47,427 nucleotides of DNA from Bacteroidales bacterium (GTDB lineage Bacteria > Bacteroidota > Bacteroidia > Bacteroidales > UBA932). The DNA lies in the NCBI GenBank assembly GCA_024401975.1, contig JAKSKB010000001.1, positions 76,542 through 123,968 of the forward strand, read 5' to 3'. The position numbers and the translations under genes are program-made. Shown piece after piece: positions 1-9,666 of the stretch. Each line of letters starts with the position of its first letter. The stretch's first letter is position 1. Under the pieces are notes generated by a model. The model was not told where the DNA came from, did not search any database, and worked only from the letters and a program-made list of their open reading frames with translations.

Positions 1-1000
1 CAACGTTGATTATGCCGGAGGGGGTGTTGCTTGCAGGGCCGAACGCATAATCGTCCAACGCAGAGCTTATCTCCGAAAGTTCACCTTTCTTGTACCAGTA
101 TTCGGAATAGGGTCTCTCCGAATTCCTGGCGAGGAAACTCTTGATGGAAGAGGTGCTGCAGAACTCCTCATATACCTCTACCATCTTGTCGTTTGCAGCG
201 GCGACGTCTTCCTTCGAAGGAACCACCTCGAATACCACATACTCTATGTCCCTGCTTTCTTTCTGGCGGAAATCCTCCTTGTGCGCCTTGTAGTAGTCCT
301 TTATTTCTTTGTCCGTGACTACAATCGTGGAATCAGCCATATACGGGAACGGCACGGTCACCAGTTCTATGTCGGAAGTGACGTTGTTCTCGGCAACGGC
401 CCTGCGGAGCATCAGCGGATTGTCTATGCCGGAAACCGTGAACAGCGCGCCGTACTTGTTGTAGTACTGCTGCACGTTGATTGCGTTCTGGATATAGTTC
501 CAATAGATGGCAGCCCTGCCGGACTCGTCCGCACTGATGTTCGACACGAATTCCTTTACGGCGTCGGGGTTGAAACTGCCCGTTTCATCACAGAACATAT
601 AGTTGCGCGAGATAAGCGGGGAAACCATATCTCCGGTGATGAGTTCCTCCATCTCGTCCTCTCCCACATTGATGCCGGCGGCTTTGGCGTTCTTTATGAA
701 GAGCATCCTGTCCACGAGCCCCTGCCAGGCCGCATCCCTGGTCTGCTTCTGAGCCTCGTCGCTCTTGAGCGTGGAACCTGTCATCATTTCCTGGATGGTC
801 GAATAACGGTCAACCTCTCCCTGGAAATCCTGATATGAAATGCTTTTCCCGTCTATGACTCCAACGTCATTCTTGGATGACATCGAATAGAGGGCGGACT
901 CGAGTGTACCCGGGTCGATGATGAAAGACAAAAGCGCGAGCGCGATTATCACCGATATCACGACTCCGAACTTTACGCGTATGTTTTGCAAAAGCGCCAT
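1..1000 (-). CDS. PpiD/SurA-like periplasmic foldase, 3'-truncated
   Basis: The reading frame is open from an ATG at 1000 to the window edge (333 codons, no stop), so the C-terminal part is missing. The protein starts MALLQNIRVKFGVVIS and has one membrane segment at about residues 11-29, followed by a long polar periplasmic region. This is the layout of the membrane-anchored peptidyl-prolyl isomerase-like chaperone PpiD with its SurA-type N-terminal domain. The segment at about residues 40-130, with a QDFQGEVDRYSTIQE-type helix and an AWQGLVDRMLF stretch, is typical of that domain. The expected parvulin domain would lie at the missing or just-visible end. The likely role is folding of outer-membrane proteins. 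It sits downstream of lptC, a usual Bacteroidota neighbourhood for envelope biogenesis genes. The family call is fairly sure; the exact paralogue is not. Confidence 0.75.
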   Translation of the reverse strand, partial: MALLQNIRVKFGVVISVIIALALLSFIIDPGTLESALYSMSSKNDVGVIDGKSISYQDFQGEVDRYSTIQEMMTGSTLKSDEAQKQTRDAAWQGLVDRMLFIKNAKAAGINVGEDEMEELITGDMVSPLISRNYMFCDETGSFNPDAVKEFVSNISADESGRAAIYWNYIQNAINVQQYYNKYGALFTVSGIDNPLMLRRAVAENNVTSDIELVTVPFPYMADSTIVVTDKEIKDYYKAHKEDFRQKESRDIEYVVFEVVPSKEDVAAANDKMVEVYEEFCSTSSIKSFLARNSERPYSEYWYKKGELSEISSALDDYAFGPASNTPSGIINV

Positions 1001-1037
1001 TTTGGTATGTTATTTAATATTCTACAAATCAAGTTCG

Positions 1038-1045
1038 CAAAGGTA
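1038..1045 (-). promoter_or_regulatory. -7 promoter element for the PpiD-like gene
   Basis: The minus strand reads TACCTTTG, an exact match to the Bacteroidota -7 consensus TAnnTTTG, 37 nt upstream of the start codon at 1000 and inside the 66-bp gap after lptC. I see no TTG 19-21 nt further upstream, so only half of the promoter signature is present. Confidence 0.4.
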
Positions 1046-1066
1046 ACAATTTTTCCGATATCTACC

Positions 1067-1687
1067 CTATTTTTCGCGGAACGGACCTATAAAATTGACG
1101 GAATCTACCACGACCTTCGCAGTATCCTGCACCACGACGCTGAAACTGTTGAAAGGTTTCAGCAACACGGCTTCCCGCGCCTTGTCGTCAGAACGCATAC
1201 CGAAACCCTGCATCAGTCCGTCCTTCGAATACATCCTTATGTAGCTGTCGGTGTAGATTTGATGACTCTTGTAATCCCAGTAGATGGTGTCCGTCTCCAT
1301 CGTCTCCTGCTCGATGATGTTCTGCACGGAAACATTGCCTGTCGCCTCCCAGATTTCCCCCTTGTCGTCTTTCCAGGTCTTGTGACGGGCCTGATCCGAA
1401 AGCAGTATGGTCTCCAGCAGACCGTCTTCCCGGTAACCGTAAACCGCGAAACCGTCGGAAAACCAGTCAAGACTCATCGTGTCACTCTCGAAATGGAGCA
1501 TCTTGGGAGCCTCGATGCGGTTCTTGACAAGATCCCCCTCTTTCTGAATGAGACACATATTCTCAATCGTCTGAAGAGGAATTCCGTCAAGAGACCCCCA
1601 GGCTCCGCCGTCTCCGGCACAGGAAGATATGGCAAGGAGACCGGCCAGAAAGACTACTTTCACGCCGGTCTCCATAATTCCGTTCAT
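1067..1687 (-). CDS. lptC: LptC-like LPS export lipoprotein
   Basis: This is a 206-residue lipoprotein with a signal peptide ending in the lipobox ISSC, cleaved before Cys at about residue 23. The rest matches the Bacteroidota form of LptC, the periplasmic bridge component of the lipopolysaccharide export machine. It shows the successive beta-strand blocks HFESDTMSLDWFSDG, IWEATGNVSVQN, DTIYWDYKSHQIYTDSYIRM and GLMQGFGMRSD, which correspond to the OstA-like jellyroll. A second in-frame ATG at 1675 (METGVKVV) is equally possible as the start. It lies 32 bp after the TPR gene and 66 bp before the PpiD-like gene, so it probably belongs to the coaX-porin-TPR transcription unit. The name rests on motif memory, and I consider it secure. 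Confidence 0.82.
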   Translation of the reverse strand: MNGIMETGVKVVFLAGLLAISSCAGDGGAWGSLDGIPLQTIENMCLIQKEGDLVKNRIEAPKMLHFESDTMSLDWFSDGFAVYGYREDGLLETILLSDQARHKTWKDDKGEIWEATGNVSVQNIIEQETMETDTIYWDYKSHQIYTDSYIRMYSKDGLMQGFGMRSDDKAREAVLLKPFNSFSVVVQDTAKVVVDSVNFIGPFREK

Positions 1688-1719
1688 AATTCCGACATCG
1701 TTTGAGAGGAAGACGCGGA

Positions 1720-3051
1720 CTATTTCTGGGTCCTTACCGTGGTGGTGGCTCTCATCCCCGAGCAGGAGACGGTGTAAGAATTCCCGTCCGTAACGTCATA
1801 CATAAACGCATCGGCTGTCTGCGGATAGTACTTGCTGTACTGCGCGATGAGCCTGTTGGCTTCTTCGGCGAGAGATTCATCAGCCGCTTTTGCCTTGATA
1901 AGGTAATCGACGGCAACCCAGTAGGGAGCCCTCTTCTCTATTTCATTGTCTCCGCAGGTGGCGGAAGCCCATACGTTGGCTATTATCATATATGCCTTGC
2001 CCGCGAGAGAAGCGTCATTGGTAGCCGCAAACTGAGCCGCCTCGTAAGCTTTCGCACTCATCTTGTTGCTGAGGCAGAACACTGCGAGTTCAAGACTGTA
2101 GGAAGCGTCCGTAGCTATGTCGGACTCAGGTGAGGATATAGCCTCTTCGGCATATCTCAGCGCGTCGTCCACGTTTCCTCCTGCCGCATTGAGCTTGAAA
2201 AGGGCGTGAGCGGCGGCAGCGGACGGGTTGAGCCTGTACATCGTGGTGGCCGCATTGAGGTAGAGGGAATTGTTGGTGCAATCCTCGGCGATGTTCATCA
2301 TCCTGACTATGCTGGTGGCAAGATCGAGATTGTCGGGGTCGGCCTCGTATTTGGGTCCGAACAGAGAAATGAGGTTCTCGCAGGAAGCGACGCCGCTGGT
2401 AGCGAAGCATCCTTCGAAATCAGCCCTTGTCTTTGAATTGTTTTCCTTATCCTCATCCGTATTGTCGGCGGCGATGACTCCGTCGAAGTACTGCGAATTC
2501 CTTTCGTAAACCTTGAGCACTTCGTCAGCGGGGATTTTCCCGTCCTTGAAAAGTTCCACAGCGGCGGCGAGGTCGAACAGCAGGACAGAAGCCTTGCTCT
2601 TGGACTGGTTGGCTTCAACTATTTTCTCATATTCCTCGAACTGGCGCTCCGCATTCCCTTTGAAGAAATTCGAAACGTCTATCGCCATATTGTTCCTGGC
2701 CGTCACCGCATATTTGGGGAAATTTTCGGCGCGCTGCTGATGGAGAGTCATAAGCGTATCTATAAGAGCCGCCTGGTACTCGGCATTCTTTCCGTTGGCG
2801 GAAATCAGTCTGCGTACAAGCACTGCTCCGTCCACAAGCATTGTCTGCATTGAAGCGGGGGGGCAGAGTTCGTAGGCCTTGCGCCAAGCCGGTATGGAAC
2901 TCTCGTAGTCTTTCTGCTTGCCATACTCCTTGTAGTAGGAAAGATATTTAACACACTCGGCGCTGTCTGCGCCATACCTTCCCTGGGCGTTCATATTGAC
3001 GCCGAACACTGCGGGGGCGATAATTACAATCGCAAGCAACAATTTTTTCAT
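1720..3051 (-). CDS. TPR-repeat periplasmic protein
   Basis: I chose the start at 3051 (MKKLLLAIVIIAPAVFGV) because it opens a clean signal peptide ending in MNAQG; an ATG 21 nt upstream would add seven charged residues in front of it. The mature protein (about 420 residues) is a helical, alanine-rich repeat protein with tetratricopeptide-like pairs. Examples are EYGKQKDYESSIPAWRKAYELCP near the N-terminus and NVDDALRYAEEAISSPE and KAYEAAQFAATND in the second half. It is probably periplasmic and mediates protein contacts. It lies between a FadL/OmpP1-like porin gene and lptC, an order I recall as conserved in Bacteroidota, which points to an envelope-assembly role. No catalytic motif is visible and no precise function can be given. 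Confidence 0.75.
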   Translation of the reverse strand: MKKLLLAIVIIAPAVFGVNMNAQGRYGADSAECVKYLSYYKEYGKQKDYESSIPAWRKAYELCPPASMQTMLVDGAVLVRRLISANGKNAEYQAALIDTLMTLHQQRAENFPKYAVTARNNMAIDVSNFFKGNAERQFEEYEKIVEANQSKSKASVLLFDLAAAVELFKDGKIPADEVLKVYERNSQYFDGVIAADNTDEDKENNSKTRADFEGCFATSGVASCENLISLFGPKYEADPDNLDLATSIVRMMNIAEDCTNNSLYLNAATTMYRLNPSAAAAHALFKLNAAGGNVDDALRYAEEAISSPESDIATDASYSLELAVFCLSNKMSAKAYEAAQFAATNDASLAGKAYMIIANVWASATCGDNEIEKRAPYWVAVDYLIKAKAADESLAEEANRLIAQYSKYYPQTADAFMYDVTDGNSYTVSCSGMRATTTVRTQK

Positions 3052-3078
3052 AACTCTACGCGTTTTGAACATTATATT

Positions 3079-4398
3079 CTATTGATATTTGTGTTTCTTG
3101 AACCAAATGTCATAGGCGCTGAACCCGATGGTGAAGTTCACGTACCGTTCCCGCACCATATTGTCCCTGAGCGCACCTCTCTGACCCAGTTCCACTCCGA
3201 GACTCAAGCCGTTGCTCTTCTGCGCTATAGGAAGCGTGATACCGAACGTGATGCCTGTGGCAGTCACTTTGTTCCCGTTGAAACGGAAATACTCGTCCTG
3301 CCAGTAAAAACCGGCACGATATGCGCACTTGTTGTGATAATAGCGGACATCGTTCACATTGGGGATGATTTCGAATCCCAGCCTGACAGACTGCGCCACG
3401 GATGCTGAGAACACGGCATTTTCAGCTGCGGAGGCGAATCCTATATAGTTTTCTATTCCCGTGGCTCTCCAGTCCGAACGGGTATAGTTGACCTCTGCAC
3501 GCCATCTCTCACCGCTCCGCACGGACAGGCCCACTCCCAGTTCAGGGGCGAATTTGAGATTGCCGGCACTGAGGGTGTCCGAAGTATAGCCCAGTTCGTA
3601 ATCGCTGGTGCTCGTGACTGTCTCGACGTGACTGATGATTCCTGAAAGATTGACCGGAAGCCTGTAAGTGGCTCCCAAGCAAAATGAAAGCGAACCTACC
3701 GGCTGCTCGTACTGGAGTCCGAACTTGCCTGTGAACCCCCTGAGGTTCATATTGTAGTTGGATACGGCGCTCGCCATTTCAGTATTGGTGAACTTCTGCG
3801 AGAACGTCTTTTCGATGGAACCGAAGTAGTATGTTCCCTGCGCGCCGATGGACAGCCTGCGCCAGAAAGTGGCTCCGACGGCAACGAATATGTCGCTTAT
3901 GACTCCCTTGTAGGCGGCGGAATTGTATATCGGTCCGACGTGACCTACAATGTCGGGATTGTTAACGTATGAGCCGTAATTGAATCCCGTGCTGCTGTAC
4001 GGCGTCACGCCTATCATCATCGCGGAATGGCTGACCAGAGGAAACGACATCACGAGATCGTTGAGATTGACGGAATTGTTCACCGATTTCTTGTCGTTCT
4101 GACGATAGAACCTGTTGTTCTGATAGAGACCGACGTCAACCATAAAGGAAAGGGTATCCCTCGCCGTGACGGAGGCGGGGTTGAGCACGTTGATGAATTT
4201 CCTGTTCCGCAAAGCGATGCCGGTGCCGCCCATACCCTTGTTGAAGGACGCGCCCTGAGGAAGAATGTCCCCCATCGCGAATACGGTATAGGGCGAGTAT
4301 CCGATCGCAGCTCCTCCGTCGGCAAACGAAGGAACACAGACCATACACAGCACGAATGCCGCCAGAATTCTACTGAAGCCGTTTCTCGACATTGTCAT
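3079..4398 (-). CDS. Outer-membrane beta-barrel protein, FadL/OmpP1-like
   Basis: The protein has 439 residues with a signal peptide (FSRILAAFVLCMVCVPSFA). The mature N-terminus has the GYSPYTVFAMGD and NKGMGGTGIALRN features of the OmpP1/FadL/PorV-type barrels. Alternating amphipathic strands follow to the end, which closes with an aromatic-rich stretch (FSAYDIWFKKHKYQ). It is probably an outer-membrane channel for hydrophobic compounds or a barrel of unknown cargo. The start overlaps the 3' end of coaX by 29 bp (23 bp if the ATG at 4392 is used), so the two genes are translationally linked. The substrate is unknown. Confidence 0.75.
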   Translation of the reverse strand: MTMSRNGFSRILAAFVLCMVCVPSFADGGAAIGYSPYTVFAMGDILPQGASFNKGMGGTGIALRNRKFINVLNPASVTARDTLSFMVDVGLYQNNRFYRQNDKKSVNNSVNLNDLVMSFPLVSHSAMMIGVTPYSSTGFNYGSYVNNPDIVGHVGPIYNSAAYKGVISDIFVAVGATFWRRLSIGAQGTYYFGSIEKTFSQKFTNTEMASAVSNYNMNLRGFTGKFGLQYEQPVGSLSFCLGATYRLPVNLSGIISHVETVTSTSDYELGYTSDTLSAGNLKFAPELGVGLSVRSGERWRAEVNYTRSDWRATGIENYIGFASAAENAVFSASVAQSVRLGFEIIPNVNDVRYYHNKCAYRAGFYWQDEYFRFNGNKVTATGITFGITLPIAQKSNGLSLGVELGQRGALRDNMVRERYVNFTIGFSAYDIWFKKHKYQ

Positions 4399-5089
4399 CA
4401 GTGATTATCGCCAATCCTATCAAGACAAGGTTGCAAACTGCAAAGATGGAACTTTTCATTCTTTTTACAAAATAAATCGCGTCTCCACCCGTGAATACCA
4501 CTACATTGCCCGGATAATTTTCAATATACCCCTCTATTTCAAACAGTATGCCGCTGATTACTCCCGACTCTATCGAACCCGTCATGGAGGAGCCAAGAGG
4601 AGCTGGATTTTCGGGAATGTCCACCAGTGGCAGGGCTTTGGCGTAACGGCTCAGCGACTTGAACCGCGTGCGGCATCCTGGCGAGATGTTGCCGCCGAGA
4701 TATTTCCCGTCCGCACCCATTACGTCCACGGTGAGTGTCGTCCCGAAATCGACCAGAGTCACGTTCTTGCCCGCAAACATATATCTTACTGCGACAAGGG
4801 ATGCTACCCTGTCATTCGAAAGGTACTCGGGAAAACCGTATTTCGCGGCCAGGGCTCCATCACCCATTATCAAACTTTTGGGACAGCTGTTCTGCAATCT
4901 TGCCTGCTCGGCGGGGGACAATTCGTACGTGGAAGCGACCGTGAGTGTCTCCGGACGTTCCTTACGGACAAGGGAAGTTATGAACTCCACGGCCCTTTCT
5001 CCCTGATATCTGAAAGTCCTGCCAAGGGTCGTCCCCTCGGCAAGAGCCGCTTTCACGGCTGTGTTCCCAATCTCCACTATCAGATTCAT
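4370..5089 (-). CDS. coaX: Type III pantothenate kinase
   Basis: This enzyme phosphorylates pantothenate, the first step of coenzyme A synthesis, in the cytoplasm. The 239-residue protein shows the ASKHA-type phosphate loop near the N-terminus (VEIGNTAVKAAL), the second phosphate motif VDFGTTLTVDVM, the family signature GGNISPG followed by a conserved Arg-rich turn, and the late FTGGDA loop. Length and motif order fit CoaX. It is the first gene of the minus-strand block running through the porin, TPR protein and lptC, and its own upstream gap contains a -7 promoter element. Confidence 0.93.
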   Translation of the reverse strand: MNLIVEIGNTAVKAALAEGTTLGRTFRYQGERAVEFITSLVRKERPETLTVASTYELSPAEQARLQNSCPKSLIMGDGALAAKYGFPEYLSNDRVASLVAVRYMFAGKNVTLVDFGTTLTVDVMGADGKYLGGNISPGCRTRFKSLSRYAKALPLVDIPENPAPLGSSMTGSIESGVISGILFEIEGYIENYPGNVVVFTGGDAIYFVKRMKSSIFAVCNLVLIGLAIITDDNVEKRLQ

Positions 5090-5108
5090 GGCGTATGGAT
5101 CAAACTTT

Positions 5109-5116
5109 CAAATATA
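5109..5116 (-). promoter_or_regulatory. -7 promoter element for coaX
   Basis: The minus strand reads TATATTTG, an exact TAnnTTTG match, 19 nt upstream of the coaX ATG within the 45-bp gap between mfd and coaX. The nearest upstream TTG-like triplet is about 24 nt away, slightly outside the usual spacing. Confidence 0.45.
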
Positions 5117-5134
5117 ATCAATTTTTTTGACCAT

Positions 5135-8100
5135 TCACTGCAATCCGTATATGGCAGACCACGCCTTTTCAAGTGAATCTATGCCGTGAGCCAGCAATTT
5201 CAGCTTGGACTCGCTCTGTTTCAAGGCAAATGCACCAGTTCCGGATACCCTTTCCAGTATTTTTGAAAAAGTGTCGGACTTGAAATACGGAGACACAGGA
5301 TTGCCGATGAAGAACATTATAAGTATCCCGTTCTTTATGATTATCTTCTCGAAACCGAGTTTGGAACCAAGGTTGCGAATCCGCACCACGTACAGAAGAT
5401 TCTCCAGCTCCTCCGGAAGAGGACCGAACCTGTCTTTCAGCACTGAACGGAAACCGTTGATTTCCTTCTCGCTGCGCATCGAATCCAGCTGCTTGTATAT
5501 CCTCAGTTTCTCCGAAGCCACGTCGAGATACCCGTCCGGAATCAATGCCTGCCTGTCGGTCTCGACGGTGCAGTCGCATATGAATTTGCCGGAGGACGCG
5601 TCACCGTTGAACGTTCCTGTCTCTATGCCAAGTTCCTCCATCGCTTCGGCGAGGATTTTCTGATAGGCCTCATAGCCCATTTCCATTATATAGCCGCTCT
5701 GTTCGGCTCCAAGAAGATTGCCCGCCCCGCGTATGTCCAGGTCCTGCATCGCTATGTTGAATCCGCTCCCGAGTTCGGAGAATTCCTCTATGGCCTTGAG
5801 TCTTTTCCTCGCATCTTCGCTCACCACGGAAAGCGGAGGTACGACGAGATAGCAGTAGGCCTTTCTGTTGGAACGCCCCACCCGTCCGCGGAGCTGGTGA
5901 AGATCGCTGAGACCGAAATTATGCGCCTGGTTGATGATGATGGTGTTGGCGTTGGGAATATCGAGTCCGTTCTCTATTATGGTGGTACAGAGAAGCATAT
6001 CATAATCCCCCCGCATAAAGTCAAGTATCCTGTTCTCCAGTTCTCCGGATTTCATCTGCCCGTGGGCTATGCATATCCTCATATCAGGAACAAATCTGTG
6101 AAGTATCTCGTATATGGCATCGAGTTCTTCCACTTTGTTGTGAAGGAAAAATATCTGTCCGCCGCGGTTGAGCTCATTGTTGATTATCTCCTTCATCTCC
6201 TTCTCGTCGAACAGTATTATCGCTGTCTGTATGGGAATGCGGTTGGGAGGGGGGGTGTTGATTATGGAAAGGTCTCTTGCACCCAGCAGGGAGAATTGCA
6301 AAGTCCTCGGGATGGGAGTAGCAGTAAGCGTGAGAGTGTCAACGGAAGTCCTTATCTGACGCAGTTTTTCTTTTGCTGACACCCCGAATTTCTGTTCCTC
6401 ATCTATTATCAGAAGACCCAGATCCTTGAATTCGAACCCGCCTCCGAGAATTTTGTGGGTCCCTATAAGTATGTCTATGGAACCTTCCGAAAGTTTGCGT
6501 TTTATCTCACCAGTCTCTTTTGCGCTGCGTAGACGGCTCACGTAATCCACACTGCAAGGAAAATCCTTGAGTCTGGAAGTGAACGTGTTGTAATGCTGCA
6601 AGGCAAGAATCGTGGTAGGTACAAGCACTGCCACCTGTTTCCCGTCACTGGCGGCCTTGAATGCGGCACGCACCGCAAGTTCTGTCTTTCCGAAACCTAC
6701 ATCCCCACATATAAGCCTGTCCATCGGACATTTGTCCTCCATATCACGCTTGATGGCGGCGGAAGCTATCTCCTGATCAGGTGTATCTTCATAAAGGAAT
6801 GAAGATTCCAGTTCCTCCTGAAGATAACTGTCGGCGGAAAATGCAAATCCGGGTGAAGATTTTCTCTTGGCGTAAAGTCTTATCAAATCCTTCGCTATGT
6901 CCTTTACCCTGGACTTGGCTCCTGCCTTGAGAGTCTGCCAGGCTTTAGAACCCAGGCGGTGTATTCTGGGAACTTCCCCTTCTTTAGGCCTGTATCTTGA
7001 AATCTTGTTGAGGGCGTGTACCGACACAAATACCACGTCACCATCCTTGTAAGTGATTTTCACCACTTCCTTAACCCTTCCGTAGTCATCCCTCATCCTT
7101 ACCAGACCTCCGAAAATACCCACTCCATAATCTATATGGACTACATAATCACCTATTCTGAATGCGTTGAGGTCATTTATCGTAAGCTGTTCCCCGGCCT
7201 CCACCGTCCTCTTGAGCCTTATTCTGTGGTAGCGGTCGAAAATCTGATGTTCGGTGTAGCAACACAATTTCTCTTCATTGTCAACGAAACCCGCGTGGAA
7301 CGTACTTCCTTTTATAAATTCAGGGAGAACGGACAGTTTTTTTGAAAGAATGGTTCTTATACGGTCGAGCTGCTGCTCTTTTTCCCCGTAGAGACACACC
7401 TTGTACCCGTTTTCCATTTTGATGCGTATGTCTTCAGTGAGAAGTTCGAAATTTTTGTTGAAAACGGGCTGCGGCGAGATATTGAAGCGTATGTCAGCAT
7501 CCTTTCCGGCAGAAAGCGGAGTATCAAGAAAAACTCTCCTGTATGATGAAGAGCCTTTGAAAAAACTTTCTTCAGAATACATATCCGAGGAATCCAGCCA
7601 TATTACAGTCGATGCGGGTAGACTGTCGATTATATATGTCCCTGAATCTTCTTTATTACTGAGAATGTCAGAAATTATCTGAATTTCACTTTCTTCATTG
7701 ACAGACAACTGCGTATTGGTATCGAAACTGTGTATTTCATCCACTTCATCCCCGAAAAAAGAAATTCTGTAGGGATAATTGGAGGAATATGAAAATACGT
7801 CTATAAGTGCCCCTCTGACTGCATATTGTCCCGGTCCGGAAACGAAATCCACCTTTTCGAAACCATACTCAAGAAGTTTTTCTATAAGTTTTTCATATCC
7901 CGTATCATCTCCTTTTCTTATGAGCGTAGAGTTATTCCTTATGTTCTCAATATCAGGAATCTTTTCATTCAATGCCGCCGGGTATGACACGAAAAAAAGA
8001 ATGTCACCGTCTTTCGCTCCCAAAAGTCTCTCAATGGCGGAAGTTCTCTGGACGGAAAGTGTTGATTTGTAATTGCTCTTCTCAATTCCTCTTCCTGTAT

Positions 8101-8317
8101 CAGGGATGAAATAAACCTTGTCGCCGTCTATGAGATTATATAAATCAGCCGTGCAGAATTCCGCGCTCTCTTTTGTGGGAAGTATTATCAGGTGGATACC
8201 CTTGCCGCCACTTGCGTCTTTCAAGGCAAACCATCTTGCGGATTGATGAAGACCTGTGCAGAAAACGTCCCTTCCCGTGGAAAGACGTTTTCTTATCTCT
8301 TCGGAAGAAATTGACAT
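5135..8317 (-). CDS. mfd: Transcription-repair coupling factor Mfd
   Basis: Mfd removes RNA polymerase stalled at lesions and recruits UvrA. The 1060-residue protein has the family order: a UvrB-like N-terminal part; the CarD-like polymerase-interaction domain at about 380-460 (GDYVVHIDYGVGIFGGLVRM); a RecG-like superfamily 2 helicase with Walker A GDVGFGKTE near residue 537, DEEQ near 637, TATPIPRTL, and the later motifs NGLDIPNANTIII and QLRGRVGRS; and a C-terminal TRCF domain. It is slightly shorter than the 1100-1150 residues common in relatives but has no obvious gap. It is divergent from ruvB. I could not identify a convincing promoter for it in the 245-bp spacer. Confidence 0.96.
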   Translation of the reverse strand: MSISSEEIRKRLSTGRDVFCTGLHQSARWFALKDASGGKGIHLIILPTKESAEFCTADLYNLIDGDKVYFIPDTGRGIEKSNYKSTLSVQRTSAIERLLGAKDGDILFFVSYPAALNEKIPDIENIRNNSTLIRKGDDTGYEKLIEKLLEYGFEKVDFVSGPGQYAVRGALIDVFSYSSNYPYRISFFGDEVDEIHSFDTNTQLSVNEESEIQIISDILSNKEDSGTYIIDSLPASTVIWLDSSDMYSEESFFKGSSSYRRVFLDTPLSAGKDADIRFNISPQPVFNKNFELLTEDIRIKMENGYKVCLYGEKEQQLDRIRTILSKKLSVLPEFIKGSTFHAGFVDNEEKLCCYTEHQIFDRYHRIRLKRTVEAGEQLTINDLNAFRIGDYVVHIDYGVGIFGGLVRMRDDYGRVKEVVKITYKDGDVVFVSVHALNKISRYRPKEGEVPRIHRLGSKAWQTLKAGAKSRVKDIAKDLIRLYAKRKSSPGFAFSADSYLQEELESSFLYEDTPDQEIASAAIKRDMEDKCPMDRLICGDVGFGKTELAVRAAFKAASDGKQVAVLVPTTILALQHYNTFTSRLKDFPCSVDYVSRLRSAKETGEIKRKLSEGSIDILIGTHKILGGGFEFKDLGLLIIDEEQKFGVSAKEKLRQIRTSVDTLTLTATPIPRTLQFSLLGARDLSIINTPPPNRIPIQTAIILFDEKEMKEIINNELNRGGQIFFLHNKVEELDAIYEILHRFVPDMRICIAHGQMKSGELENRILDFMRGDYDMLLCTTIIENGLDIPNANTIIINQAHNFGLSDLHQLRGRVGRSNRKAYCYLVVPPLSVVSEDARKRLKAIEEFSELGSGFNIAMQDLDIRGAGNLLGAEQSGYIMEMGYEAYQKILAEAMEELGIETGTFNGDASSGKFICDCTVETDRQALIPDGYLDVASEKLRIYKQLDSMRSEKEINGFRSVLKDRFGPLPEELENLLYVVRIRNLGSKLGFEKIIIKNGILIMFFIGNPVSPYFKSDTFSKILERVSGTGAFALKQSESKLKLLAHGIDSLEKAWSAIYGLQ

Positions 8318-8532
8318 CAGGAAGACAGACTGTTGTTTATAAGTTGTTAAAAGCAGTTGACAAAACTGTTGACAAAGTGAGGCGGGAGTTTTTCAAACAT
8401 TCAAAAAACATATCAATAAACAGGAAATTAAACTTTTTGACTTTTATAATTATGTGTTTTACAATAAATTGAGTACTTTATAAACATATTCACCGCCATA
8501 AGAACAAAACAATCTAAAATAAAAAAAGTATA

Positions 8533-8540
8533 TATATTTG
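8533..8540 (+). promoter_or_regulatory. -7 promoter element for ruvB
   Basis: The sequence TATATTTG matches TAnnTTTG exactly and lies 22 nt before the ruvB start in an AT-rich leader. There is no TTG at the expected upstream distance. The rest of the 245-bp mfd-ruvB spacer is AT-rich and includes two copies of GTTGACAAA near 8356-8376 on the mfd side; I see nothing else in it. Confidence 0.45.
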
Positions 8541-8562
8541 TATAAAAGAAAAGTTTTCAGTT

Positions 8563-9627
8563 ATGTCCGAATTTGATCCACGCTCCACAATCGAAAGCAA
8601 AGATAAGGATTTAGACGGAATAATACGCCCCAGGGAACTTGTGGATTTCACAGGTCAGAAAGAACTGATATCAAACCTGAGTATATACATAAAGGCGGCG
8701 AAATTGCGTGGTGAATCTCTCGACCATACGCTTTTTCACGGTCCTCCGGGGCTTGGCAAGACCACCCTCGCCCATATAATCGCAAACGAGATGGGCGTCA
8801 ATCTCAAGATAACCTCAGGTCCTGTTCTGGACAAGCCCGGAGATCTCGCCGGTTTGCTCACGTCGCTTGAAAGTGGTGACGTTCTGTTCATCGATGAGAT
8901 ACACCGTCTTTCTCCGGAGGTTGAAGAGTATCTGTATTCCGCTATGGAGGATTACGTGATTGACATAATGATAGACAAGGGACCGGGGGCCAGATCGGTG
9001 AGGATATCGCTCAATCCGTTCACTCTTGTGGGAGCTACGACCAGAAGCGGGCTTCTGACGGCTCCTCTCAGGGCCAGATTTGGAATCAACTGCGCTTTGG
9101 AGTATTACGATTCCAGGGAGTTGAAGTCTATAGTGGTGAGAAGCGCCGGCATACTTGGAATAGGCATAGAAGATGATGCGGCGGAGGAGATAGCTCTAAG
9201 GAGTCGCGGCACCCCTAGAATAGCGAATGCTCTGCTTAGGAGGGTAAGAGATTTCGCACAGGTAATGGGTGACGGTATCATTGATTTGAAAATCACCAGA
9301 TTGGCTTTGGATAAATTGAAAATAGACAAGCGTGGTCTGGATTCCATAGACAATAAGATTCTCCGTACCATAATTACCACTTTCAAAGGCGGTCCGGTAG
9401 GAGCCAACACCATTGCCACGGCGATAGGCGAAGACCAGGGCACTTACGAGGAAGTGTATGAGCCTTATCTTATAAAAGAGGGGTTCATAGTCAGGACGCA
9501 GAGAGGAAGGATTGCGACTGAATTTTCATATCATCATCTAGGACTTGAATCATATATGGGGTCAGGAAGCCGTTCTTCGGATATTTCCACTGAAGATGAT
9601 TTTTGTCTTTTCGGCAAAAATGACTAA
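8563..9627 (+). CDS. ruvB: Holliday junction helicase RuvB
   Basis: RuvB is the hexameric AAA+ motor of branch migration in recombinational repair. The 354-residue protein shows the RuvB opening ([16 protein letters not shown]), Walker [10 protein letters not shown] near residue 62, Walker B with [12 protein letters not shown] near 110, sensor [10 protein letters not shown] near 157, and a C-terminal winged-helix domain ([25 protein letters not shown]). It ends 39 bp before frdA. The C-terminus extends about 10-15 residues beyond the usual end with a polar tail. Confidence 0.97.
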   Translation: MSEFDPRSTIESKDKDLDGIIRPRELVDFTGQKELISNLSIYIKAAKLRGESLDHTLFHGPPGLGKTTLAHIIANEMGVNLKITSGPVLDKPGDLAGLLTSLESGDVLFIDEIHRLSPEVEEYLYSAMEDYVIDIMIDKGPGARSVRISLNPFTLVGATTRSGLLTAPLRARFGINCALEYYDSRELKSIVVRSAGILGIGIEDDAAEEIALRSRGTPRIANALLRRVRDFAQVMGDGIIDLKITRLALDKLKIDKRGLDSIDNKILRTIITTFKGGPVGANTIATAIGEDQGTYEEVYEPYLIKEGFIVRTQRGRIATEFSYHHLGLESYMGSGSRSSDISTEDDFCLFGKND

Positions 9628-9666
9628 ATTGTAAGTCCGTCAGGATTATTGTAAAACAAAAATAAA

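Noticed and set aside
8173-8472. Plus-strand frame upstream of ruvB
   Set aside because: It is antisense to the mfd start and then AT-rich spacer, with no recognisable domain.
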